NCBI RefSeq assembly: GCF_001514195.1
Contig: NZ_KQ948734.1
Span: forward strand, 1,369,076-1,433,075
Source of the DNA: Streptomyces griseorubiginosus
GTDB lineage: Bacteria; Actinomycetota; Actinomycetes; Streptomycetales; Streptomycetaceae
Direction: 5' to 3'
DNA: 64,000 bases
The position numbers were made by a program, and so were the translations under genes. The notes under the pieces were generated by a model that made no database searches, was not told the DNA's origin, and saw nothing but the letters and a program-made list of their open reading frames with translations. Within the stretch, counting starts at the first letter, position 1. Each line of letters starts with the position of its first letter. This document shows, in pieces, positions 44,003 to 51,932 of this stretch.

Positions 44003-46210
44003 ATGCGCGCGTCCGGGCCTACTCGTCGTGCTGTTCTTGGTGGGGCTGCGGCTGCCACTGCGCTCACCGTTGTTCCGGCTTTCCAAGGGCGGGCCGCGGC
44101 CGCCACCCCCTCCTACCGCTGGCGCCAAGTCGTCATCGGCGGTACCGGGTTCGTCAGCGGGGTGCTCTTCCATCCCTCCGTCCGGGGGCTCGCCTACGCC
44201 CGTACCGACATCGGCGGGGCCTACCGCTGGGACGACCGGAGCGCGCGCTGGATCCCGCTCAACGACGATCTCGGGTGGGACGACTGGAACCTGCTCGGTG
44301 TCGAGGCCATGGCCGTCGACCCCGCCCACCCCGACCGGGTCTATCTCGCGCTCGGCACCTACACCCAGTCCTGGGCCGGCAACGGTGCCGTGCTGCGGTC
44401 CGAGGACCGGGGTGCCACCTGGGCGCGGACCGACCTCACCGTGAAGCTGGGCGGCAACGAGGACGGACGGGGGACGGGGGAGCGGTTGCTCGTCGACCCC
44501 CGCGACAGTGACACGCTGTGGCTGGGCACCAGACACGACGGGCTGCTCAAGTCCACGGACCGGGGCACCACTTGGTCCACGGTGAGCGGCTTCCCGGGGA
44601 CCCCGAGCGCCGGCGGCCAGGGCGTCACCCTGCTCGTCGCCGCCGGCCGGACCCTCTACGCCGGCTGGGGCGACTCCGACGGCACCACCCCCAACCTGTT
44701 CCGCACCGCCGACGGCACCACCTGGGAGGCCGTCCCCGGACAGCCGTCCGGCACCGCTGCCAAGGTGCCGATCCGGGCCTCCTACGACTGCCACACCCGT
44801 GAGCTGTACGTCACCTACGCCGACGCACCCGGTCCCAACGGGCAGTCCGACGGCAGCGTGCACAAGCTGGCCACGGGCAAGGGCCACGGCACGTGGACGG
44901 ACGTCACGCCCGTGAAGCCGGGCGGCACCACCAGCGACGGCTCCTCCGACACCTTCGGCTACGGCGGGGTGTCCGTCGACGCCCGCCGCCCCGGCACCCT
45001 CGTCGTCTCCACCAACGACCGCTGGGCGGCCGGCGACACCGTGTACCGGTCCACGAACGGCGGCCGCACCTGGACCTCCCTGAAGGACTCCGCGGTCCTC
45101 GACGTCTCCGAGACGCCGTTCCTCACCTTCGGCGCGGACCGGCCCAAGTTCGGCTGGTGGATCCAGGCCCTCGCCCTCGACCCGTACGACTCGAAGCACA
45201 TCGTGTACGGCACCGGCGCCACCCTCTACGGCACCCGGGACCTCAAGCACTGGGCCCCGCAGATCCGTGGCCTGGAGGAGACCTCCGTACGGCACCTGAT
45301 CTCGCCGCCGGCCGGGCAGGCGCACCTGCTCAGCGGGCTCGGGGACGTCGGGGTGATGTACCACGAGCGGCTCACGGCCTCGCCCTCGCGGGGCATGGCG
45401 AGCAACCCCGCGTTCGGGTCGGCGACGGGCCTCGCCCAGGCCGCCGCCAAGCCGTCGTACGTAGTCCGCACGGGCTTCGGCGACCACGGCAACGGTGCCT
45501 TCTCGAACGACGGCGGCCGGACCTGGGCGCCCTTCGCGACCCAGCCCGCCCTCGCCAAGGACGCGCCGGGACCGATCGCCGTCAACACCGACGGCGGTGT
45601 GCTGCTGTGGACCTTCGTGCACTGGGACGGCACCAAGTACCCGGCCCAGCGCTCCACGGACAACGGCGCCGGCTGGTCCGAGGTCCCGACCTTCCCGAAG
45701 GGCGCCACGCCGGTCGCCGACCCGGCCGACCCCAGGCGCTTCTACGCCTACGACACCGACACCGGAACGCTGTACGCCAGCACCGACGGCGGCCTCTCCT
45801 TCACCGCGGGCGCCACCGGACTGCCCTCCGGGGACACCCAGTTCGAGCTGGTCGCGGCGCCCGGGCGGGTCGGTGACCTGTGGCTCTCCGTCAAGTGGAA
45901 CGGCCTCTACCGGTCCACCGACGGCGGCGCGACCTTCACCAAGCTCACCAGCTGCTGGGCCTCGTACACGCTCGGCTTCGGCAAGGCCGCCGAGGGCGCC
46001 GACTATCCGGCGCTCTACCTGGTCGGCTCCACCGAGAGCATCACCGCCGTGTACCGCTCCGACGACGAGGCGAGGACCTGGGTGCGGATCAACGACGACC
46101 GGCACCAGTGGGGCTGGATCGGCGAGACGATCAGCGGCGACCCGCGGGTGTATGGCCGTGTCTACATCGCCACCAACGGCCGGGGCATCCAGTACGGGGA
46201 CGTGGTCTGA
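44003..46210 (+). CDS. GH74 xyloglucanase, Tat-exported
   Basis: 735-residue secreted enzyme expected to cut the beta-1,4-glucan backbone of xyloglucan at branched glucosyl units. N-terminal twin-arginine signal TRRAVLGGAAAATALTVVP. The mature part forms the two seven-bladed propellers of GH74, with many BNR-type SxDxGxTW repeats (STDRGTTWSTVS, STNGGRTWTSLK, STDGGATFTKLT). Catalytic acids fit the family: Asp69 in RTDIGGAYRW and Asp448 in SGLGDVG. The closing GDPRVYGRVYIATNGRGIQYGD is also typical. There is no cellulose-binding module. ATG 44003 has GAGG eight nt upstream. Confidence 0.9.
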   Translation: MRASGPTRRAVLGGAAAATALTVVPAFQGRAAAATPSYRWRQVVIGGTGFVSGVLFHPSVRGLAYARTDIGGAYRWDDRSARWIPLNDDLGWDDWNLLGVEAMAVDPAHPDRVYLALGTYTQSWAGNGAVLRSEDRGATWARTDLTVKLGGNEDGRGTGERLLVDPRDSDTLWLGTRHDGLLKSTDRGTTWSTVSGFPGTPSAGGQGVTLLVAAGRTLYAGWGDSDGTTPNLFRTADGTTWEAVPGQPSGTAAKVPIRASYDCHTRELYVTYADAPGPNGQSDGSVHKLATGKGHGTWTDVTPVKPGGTTSDGSSDTFGYGGVSVDARRPGTLVVSTNDRWAAGDTVYRSTNGGRTWTSLKDSAVLDVSETPFLTFGADRPKFGWWIQALALDPYDSKHIVYGTGATLYGTRDLKHWAPQIRGLEETSVRHLISPPAGQAHLLSGLGDVGVMYHERLTASPSRGMASNPAFGSATGLAQAAAKPSYVVRTGFGDHGNGAFSNDGGRTWAPFATQPALAKDAPGPIAVNTDGGVLLWTFVHWDGTKYPAQRSTDNGAGWSEVPTFPKGATPVADPADPRRFYAYDTDTGTLYASTDGGLSFTAGATGLPSGDTQFELVAAPGRVGDLWLSVKWNGLYRSTDGGATFTKLTSCWASYTLGFGKAAEGADYPALYLVGSTESITAVYRSDDEARTWVRINDDRHQWGWIGETISGDPRVYGRVYIATNGRGIQYGDVV

Positions 46211-48189
46211 TGCCCGACCTCAGCACGGCGACCCGCGGCCGCATCCTCTTCGGCGGCGACTACAACCCCGAGCAGTGGCCGGAGGAGACCTGGCAGGAGG
46301 ACGTCCGGCTGATGAAGGCCGCCGGCGTCAACTCCGTCACGCTGGGCGTCTTCTCCTGGTCGAAGCTCGAACCGAGGCCGGGGGAGCGGGAGTTCGGCTG
46401 GCTGGACCGGCTGATGGACCTGATGCACGACAACGGCATCGGTGTCGTCCTCGCCACCCCGACCTCCTCGCCGCCGCCCTGGCTCGGCCACCTGCACCCC
46501 GACACCCTGCCCGTCGACCAGGACGGCCGCACCGAGCACTGGGGCGGACGCCAGCACTTCTCGCACTCCAGCGCCACCTACCGGCGCTTCGCCGCCGCCA
46601 TCACCGAGGACCTCGCCGCCCGCTACGGCGGCCATCCCGCCCTCACGATGTGGCACATCAACAACGAGTACTGCACCTACGACTGGAGCGACGAGGCCGC
46701 GGCCCGCTTCCGGGTCTGGCTCCAGCGGCGCTACGGCACCCTCGACGCCCTCAACTCCGCCTGGGGCACCGCGTTCTGGAGCCAGGGCTACGGAGACTGG
46801 GCCGAGGTGCACACGCCCCGGCACGCGCACTACATGAAGAACCCCACCCAGGTCCTCGACTTCCGGCGGTTCACCTCCGACATGCTCCTGGAGTGCTACC
46901 TCGCCGAGCGGGACATCGTCCGGCGGGCCACCCCGCACCTCCCCGTGACCACCAACTTCATGCCGCTGTGGTCCGGGCAGGACGCGTGGCGGTGGGCCGA
47001 GGAGGAGGACGTCGTCTCCGTCGACATCTACCCCGACCCGCGCGACCCCCTCGGGGCCCAACAGGGCGCCCTCGTCCAGGACATGACCCGCTCCCAGGCC
47101 CGCGGACCCTGGATGCTCATGGAGCAGGCCGCGGGGCCGGTCAACTGGCGGGGCGTGAACCACCCCAAACCGCGGGGCCTGAACCGGCTCTGGTCCCTCC
47201 AGGCCGTCGCACGCGGTGCCGACGCCGTGTGCTTCTTCCAGTGGCGCCAGTCCCGCCAGGGCGCGGAGAAGTTCCACTCCGGGATGGTCAGCCATGCGGG
47301 GGAGGAGGGCCGCACCTACCAGGAGGTCAAGCAGCTCGGCGCCGAACTCGCCCTGCTGGCACCGAAGGTGATGGGCAGTCATACCGTCAACGACGTCGCG
47401 ATCCTGCACGACTGGAACGCCTGGTGGGCCGGTGCCCAGGACGGCCGGCTCTCCGGCCAGGTCGACCACGCGGACGTGCTCACGTCCTGGCACCGCGCCC
47501 TCTGGGAGGCCCACCTCACCGCCGACTTCGCCCACCCCGACCACGACCTCACCCCCTACAAGGTGGTCGTCGTCCCCCAGCTCTACCTCCTCACCGACAC
47601 CGCGATCGACAAGCTCCTCGCCTACGTCCGCCAGGGCGGCACCCTCGTCTCCGGCTTCCTCACCGGCATCGCCGACGAGGACGACCGGATACGCCCCGGC
47701 GGCATGGACGCCCGGCTGCGCGCACTGTTCGGCATCCGCACCCTGCACGAGTGGTGGCCGCTGGACGCGGGCGAGCACACCGAGTGCGAGAGCGCACCGG
47801 GCGGTTTCCGGGGCACGCTGTGGTCCGAGGAGATCGAGGCGACCGAGGACGCCGTCACGGAGGCCGCCTACAAGGGCGGTGAGCTCGACGGGATGCCCGC
47901 GATCCTCCGCAGGGGCCGCGCCTGGTACCTCTCCACGCTCCCCGAACCGCACGCCCTGCGTGAGCTGCTCGCCCGGATCGCCCACGACGCGGGAGTGCGC
48001 CCCGCCCTCGCCGGACTCCCCGACCAGGTCGAGGCGGTCCACCGCGGTGACCTGCTGTTCCTCCTCAACCACAGCCGTGAGGCGGTCACCGTCGAGGTGC
48101 CCGGCCCGCACCGGGACCTGCTGACGGGCCAGACCGGCACCGACCGGCTGACGCTGGGCCGCTACGGAGTGGCGGTACTCGAACGATGA
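46210..48189 (+). CDS. GH42 beta-galactosidase (or alpha-L-arabinopyranosidase)
   Basis: 659-residue cytoplasmic enzyme, no signal peptide. GH42 catalytic pair: acid/base Glu153 in MWHINNEYCTYD and nucleophile Glu305 in WMLMEQAAG. FGGDYNPEQWPEETWQEDVRLM at residues 14-35 is diagnostic. The family's trimerisation and C-terminal beta domains follow. In this block it would remove galactose from the xylosyl side chains. The start ATG shares one base with the GH74 stop and its own stop overlaps the GH95 start by ATGA, so the three hydrolases are tightly coupled. Confidence 0.92.
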   Translation: MPDLSTATRGRILFGGDYNPEQWPEETWQEDVRLMKAAGVNSVTLGVFSWSKLEPRPGEREFGWLDRLMDLMHDNGIGVVLATPTSSPPPWLGHLHPDTLPVDQDGRTEHWGGRQHFSHSSATYRRFAAAITEDLAARYGGHPALTMWHINNEYCTYDWSDEAAARFRVWLQRRYGTLDALNSAWGTAFWSQGYGDWAEVHTPRHAHYMKNPTQVLDFRRFTSDMLLECYLAERDIVRRATPHLPVTTNFMPLWSGQDAWRWAEEEDVVSVDIYPDPRDPLGAQQGALVQDMTRSQARGPWMLMEQAAGPVNWRGVNHPKPRGLNRLWSLQAVARGADAVCFFQWRQSRQGAEKFHSGMVSHAGEEGRTYQEVKQLGAELALLAPKVMGSHTVNDVAILHDWNAWWAGAQDGRLSGQVDHADVLTSWHRALWEAHLTADFAHPDHDLTPYKVVVVPQLYLLTDTAIDKLLAYVRQGGTLVSGFLTGIADEDDRIRPGGMDARLRALFGIRTLHEWWPLDAGEHTECESAPGGFRGTLWSEEIEATEDAVTEAAYKGGELDGMPAILRRGRAWYLSTLPEPHALRELLARIAHDAGVRPALAGLPDQVEAVHRGDLLFLLNHSREAVTVEVPGPHRDLLTGQTGTDRLTLGRYGVAVLER

Positions 48190-50459
48190 ACGACGGACCC
48201 GCCCACGGCACCTGGGAACCCGCACCGGCGGCGCGCTGGGAGGACGGCTACCTGAGCGGCAACGGCTGCCACGGCGCCCTGCTCTTCGGTGACCCCCGGG
48301 ACGAGCGGGTCGTCGTCACCCACCACACCCTGGTCCGTCCCAACGGCGCCGAAACCGCGCGCCCGCCCCGGCTCGCCGCCCGGCTCCCCGCTCTCCAGGA
48401 CCGGCTGCTCGCGGGAGAACCCGACGCCGCCGAGCGCTTCACCGACGGACGCCCCCTCCAGTGGGTGCAGCCCTTCCACCCGGCCTTCGAGATCCGGCTG
48501 CGCGGCACGGCCCCCGCGGAGGACACCCACCACCGGCCCCCCGCGGACACCCACCACCGATCCCCCGCGGAGGACACCCACCACCGACCCCTCGCCGAGG
48601 ACACCCACCACCGCTCCGTCGACTTCGCCACCGGTGTCGTACGGGCGGAGTCCGAGGACCGTCTCAGCCGCGTCTTCGTCTCCCGCGCCGACGACGTCAT
48701 CGTCCAGCAGGTCACGACCGCCACCCTGGACATCTCCCTCGACCACCGACTCCCCGGCGCACCTCACCACCTCGCCGTCGGCCAGAGCGCCGTCCTCACC
48801 GCCGAGGGCGCCCTGCTCACCCTGCGGGCCCGTTACCCCGGCAGCGACCGCGCCTACACCGGCGTCACCCTCGTCGCGGTCAAGGGTGGGCGCACCACCC
48901 TCACACCCCCCGGTCTGCGCATCACCGGCGCCGACTCCGTCCTGCTGCTGACCCGGGTCCTGCGGCACACCGGCGAGCCGGACGTCCTCGCCGAGGCCAG
49001 GGCCCTGGGAGAGCTGCTGCCCGAGGGACACGGAGACCCGTACGCCCACCTCCTCGCCCGCCACACCGAGCTGCACGGAACCGCCTACCGACGCGTGACC
49101 CTGGACCTCGGCGCGGACCCCGACGAACGGGCCCTCCCAGGCTCGGAGTTGCTCCGCAGGCCCCAGAGCCCGGCCCTGCTGGAACGCCTCTTCGCCGCCG
49201 GCCGCTACCACCTGCTCTCCTCCAGCGGCCTCAACCCGCCCCGCCTGACCGGCCTGTGGACCGGCGACTGGGACACCGCCTGGTCCGGGGCGTTCACCCA
49301 CGACGCCAACGTCAACCTCCAGACGGCCTCGGCGGCCTGTGCCGCCCTCCCCGAAGTCACCGCAGCGATAGCAGCCTTGATCAACCGTCAGCTGCCGGAC
49401 TGGCAGGACAACGCCCGCGAGATCTTCGGCGCTCGCGGTGCCGTCGCCCCCGCGCACTCCGACGGCGAGTCCGGGCTGACGTACCACTTCAACCGCGAGT
49501 ACCCGCTGCACCTGTGGACGGCGGGAGCCGACTGGCTGCTCAAACCGCTCGTCGACCACGACGAGATCCACGGCGAACAGGACCCGCGCACCGCACACGC
49601 GCTCGCCGAAGTGGCCGCCTTCTACGAGGACTTCCTCCAGCGCACCGACGAGGACGGCCATCTCGTCGTCGTCCCCTCCTACTCACCCGAGAACCGTCCC
49701 GCGAACGCCGGATGGGGCGCGATCAACGCGGCCATGGACCTGTCGGCGGCCCGGCACGCCCTGCGCACGGCCGCCGCGTACCACCCCGGCAGGGCGGCGG
49801 ACTGGCTCGCCCTCGCCGACCGGCTCCCGCCCCACCGGACCAACGCCGAGGGCGCCCTCGCCGAATGGGCCTGGCCCGGCCTCGACGACACCTACGACCA
49901 CCGCCACCTCAGCCACCTCTACGGCGTCTGGCCGCTCGACGAGATCACCCCCTACGACACCCCCGACCTGGCCAAAGCAGCCCACCGCGCCCTCGAACTG
50001 CGCGGCGCCGAGAACGACTCGGCCCACGGCCACCTGCACCACGCCCTCGTCGCCGCCCGGCTGCGTGACGGCGAACGGGTCGCGCACGCCCTGGGCCAGG
50101 TGCTCGCCGGCGACTACTTCCACGACTCGCTGATGAGCGCGCACTACCCGCACCGGCACGTCTACAACGCGGACGCCGCCCACACCCTGCCCGCCGTCCT
50201 GATCGAGATGCTCGTGCAGTCCACCCCCGACCGCCTGGTGCTGCTGCCGGCGCTCCCCACGGGCTGCCCCCAAGGTGAGCTCCGCGGAATCCGCACCCGG
50301 TTCGGGGCGGAGCTCGACCTCACCTGGAACCCCACCGAAGTGACCGCGGTGCTGCGCCCCACGCGCACCCACCGGGTCGAACTGAGGACTTCCTCCGGCG
50401 CCGAACCGCTCGACCTCGTCGCCGGGGAAGACCACGTCGTCCGTCTGGAGGCGTGGTGA
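48186..50459 (+). CDS. GH95 alpha-L-fucosidase
   Basis: 757-residue cytoplasmic enzyme expected to remove alpha-1,2-linked L-fucose from fucosylated xyloglucan oligosaccharides. The inverting GH95 machinery is recognisable: Asn375 and Asn377 in THDANVNLQTA, the general acid Glu502 in PSYSPENRP, and HRHLSHLYGVWPLDEI with SAHGHLHHAL. The N-terminal beta domain carries WEDGYLSGNGCHGALLFG. Residues 112-143 hold four copies of a (A)EDTHHR peptide repeat not expected in the family. GH95 also includes L-galactosidases; fucose is favoured by the setting. Confidence 0.9.
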   Translation: MNDGPAHGTWEPAPAARWEDGYLSGNGCHGALLFGDPRDERVVVTHHTLVRPNGAETARPPRLAARLPALQDRLLAGEPDAAERFTDGRPLQWVQPFHPAFEIRLRGTAPAEDTHHRPPADTHHRSPAEDTHHRPLAEDTHHRSVDFATGVVRAESEDRLSRVFVSRADDVIVQQVTTATLDISLDHRLPGAPHHLAVGQSAVLTAEGALLTLRARYPGSDRAYTGVTLVAVKGGRTTLTPPGLRITGADSVLLLTRVLRHTGEPDVLAEARALGELLPEGHGDPYAHLLARHTELHGTAYRRVTLDLGADPDERALPGSELLRRPQSPALLERLFAAGRYHLLSSSGLNPPRLTGLWTGDWDTAWSGAFTHDANVNLQTASAACAALPEVTAAIAALINRQLPDWQDNAREIFGARGAVAPAHSDGESGLTYHFNREYPLHLWTAGADWLLKPLVDHDEIHGEQDPRTAHALAEVAAFYEDFLQRTDEDGHLVVVPSYSPENRPANAGWGAINAAMDLSAARHALRTAAAYHPGRAADWLALADRLPPHRTNAEGALAEWAWPGLDDTYDHRHLSHLYGVWPLDEITPYDTPDLAKAAHRALELRGAENDSAHGHLHHALVAARLRDGERVAHALGQVLAGDYFHDSLMSAHYPHRHVYNADAAHTLPAVLIEMLVQSTPDRLVLLPALPTGCPQGELRGIRTRFGAELDLTWNPTEVTAVLRPTRTHRVELRTSSGAEPLDLVAGEDHVVRLEAW
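48522..48613. repeat. Four-copy in-frame repeat within the GH95 gene
   Basis: GACACCCACCACCG occurs at 48522, 48546, 48573 and 48600 (spacing 24, 27, 27) and encodes repeated DTHHR peptides. All spacings are multiples of three, so the frame is kept. Confidence 0.9.
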
Positions 50460-50497
50460 CTCCCCCCGCATTTCCCCCCACCCATGGAAGGGACACC

Positions 50498-51211
50498 ATG
50501 GCAAAGAGCACCCTGACCAAGATCACCACAACGGTGCTGGCCCCGGCGATGGCCGTCGGCGCCCTCGTCGGCCTCGCCTCCGCCCCCGCGTCCGCCGCCG
50601 TCTGGAACAGCTGCGACCAGTGGGGCAGCACCAGCCTCAACGGCTACACCCTCTACAACAACATCTGGGGCTCCGGCGCGGGCAGCCAGTGCATCTGGGC
50701 CAACTCCGGCACCAACTGGGGCGTCTGGGCGAACCACCCCAACACCGGCGGCATCAAGTCCTACCCGGACTCCAAGAAGGTGATCAACAAGTCGATCGAC
50801 TCGCTCGGCTCGCTCACCAGCAACTACAACGTCTCGGTCCCGTCGTCCGGCGCGTACAACACGTCGTACGACATCTGGGACACCGCCCACCGCTACGAGA
50901 TCATGCTCTGGGTCAACAAGACCGGACCGGTCGGCCCGCTCGGCACCTCGCAGGGCAGCGTGTCGCTCGGCGGCCACAGCTGGACCGTCTACAAGGGCAC
51001 CAACGGGTCCAACCAGGTCTTCTCCTTCATCCGCACCTCCAACTCCAGCTCCGGCACGGTCGACATCCTGCCGATCCTGAAGTGGATCAAGAACACCAAG
51101 GGCTGGTTCGGCAACGAGACCATCGGTGACCTCCAGTTCGGCTTCGAGATCACCAGCTCCTCCGGCGGCCTGAACTTCACGGCCAACAACCTGACCGTGA
51201 GCAGCAGTTGA
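50498..51211 (+). CDS. GH12 endoglucanase/xyloglucanase, secreted
   Basis: 237-residue secreted beta-jelly-roll enzyme. Sec signal with cleavage after ASA (MAKSTLTKITTTVLAPAMAV...APASA). Catalytic glutamates fit GH12: Glu134 in RYEIMLWVN and Glu217 in FGFEITSSSGGLNF. The mature enzyme starts AVWNSCDQWG and has the two-cysteine pair Cys39/Cys65 seen in streptomycete members. There is no carbohydrate-binding module. GH12 includes cellulases and xyloglucan-specific enzymes; the block favours xyloglucan. GGAAGGGA lies 4-5 nt before the ATG. It follows the GH95 gene by 38 nt on the same strand. Confidence 0.9.
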   Translation: MAKSTLTKITTTVLAPAMAVGALVGLASAPASAAVWNSCDQWGSTSLNGYTLYNNIWGSGAGSQCIWANSGTNWGVWANHPNTGGIKSYPDSKKVINKSIDSLGSLTSNYNVSVPSSGAYNTSYDIWDTAHRYEIMLWVNKTGPVGPLGTSQGSVSLGGHSWTVYKGTNGSNQVFSFIRTSNSSSGTVDILPILKWIKNTKGWFGNETIGDLQFGFEITSSSGGLNFTANNLTVSSS

Positions 51212-51246
51212 CCTGATCTTGGGAATACGTCGGGTTGGATGGGCAC

Positions 51247-51867
51247 ATGCGTACCACCACCCACCTCCGACGTGCCCTGATCACCGTGACCGCGACCGCG
51301 GCCGTCGTCCTGACTGCGACGGGTTCCGCGGTCGCGGTTCCGGTCTCCGGCACCGCCACGGCCCCCCACGCCGCCGCCCTCTCCCTGTCCCCCCTGCACC
51401 CGGTCGTCGAGCTGGCCGCCGAGCGCCTGGCCACCGCCGACCTCGTCGCCGCCGCCAAGTGGGGCACCGACAGCCCCATCGACGACCCGGCCCGCGAACA
51501 GCAGGTCCTCGACAACGTGGCCGCCCAGGCCCAGCAGCTCGGCGCCGACCCGGACGAGATCCGGACGATCTTCCGCGACCAGATCGAGGCCAACAAAGTG
51601 GTCCAGCGCGGCCTGTTCCAGCGCTGGACCGACCACCCCGACGAGGCCCCGACCACGAAGCCGGACCTGACCGTCGTACGCCAGCAGATCAACCAGATCA
51701 CCAGCGCACTGGTCCAGGCCCTGGCCGACACCTCCGGCAACCGCGGCACCTTCGTCTGCGGCCCCGAACTGGCCCTGGCGACTGTCCAGGTCCACTACGA
51801 GAACCACCTGGACGCATTGCACACCCGGGCCCTGCACAGGGCTCTGCCATCAATCTGCCGGGACTGA
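51247..51867 (+). CDS. Secreted AroQ-gamma chorismate mutase
   Basis: 206-residue exported protein: arginine-containing Sec signal (LRRALITVTATAAVVLTATGSAVAVP), then an all-helical AroQ-gamma domain. Key blocks are ERLATADLVAAAKWGTDSPIDD (active-site Arg and Lys), IFRDQIEANKVVQRGLFQRW and the paired cysteines in FVCGPEL and SICRD, as in exported chorismate mutases of mycobacteria. It would convert chorismate to prephenate outside the cytoplasm; the reason is not known. Start ATG 51247. A -35-like TTGACC lies at 51208 but the -10 is unclear. Its placement at the edge of the sugar block is probably coincidental. Confidence 0.85.
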   Translation: MRTTTHLRRALITVTATAAVVLTATGSAVAVPVSGTATAPHAAALSLSPLHPVVELAAERLATADLVAAAKWGTDSPIDDPAREQQVLDNVAAQAQQLGADPDEIRTIFRDQIEANKVVQRGLFQRWTDHPDEAPTTKPDLTVVRQQINQITSALVQALADTSGNRGTFVCGPELALATVQVHYENHLDALHTRALHRALPSICRD

Positions 51868-51877
51868 AAGAGCTTTC

Positions 51878-51904
51878 AGGGGCGCGGGGAACTGCGCGAC
51901 CAGC
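51878..51904 (-). repeat. Dispersed intergenic repeat, copy 5 (inverted)
   Basis: Same sequence and flanks as copy 3 (AGGGGCGCGGGGAACTGCGC, GACCAGC). It lies in the 65-nt gap between the convergent stops of the chorismate mutase and the GH31 genes, where a terminator would be expected and none other is seen. Confidence 0.9.
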
Positions 51905-51932
51905 CACGACGAGCGTTGAGCCGACAACGGAC

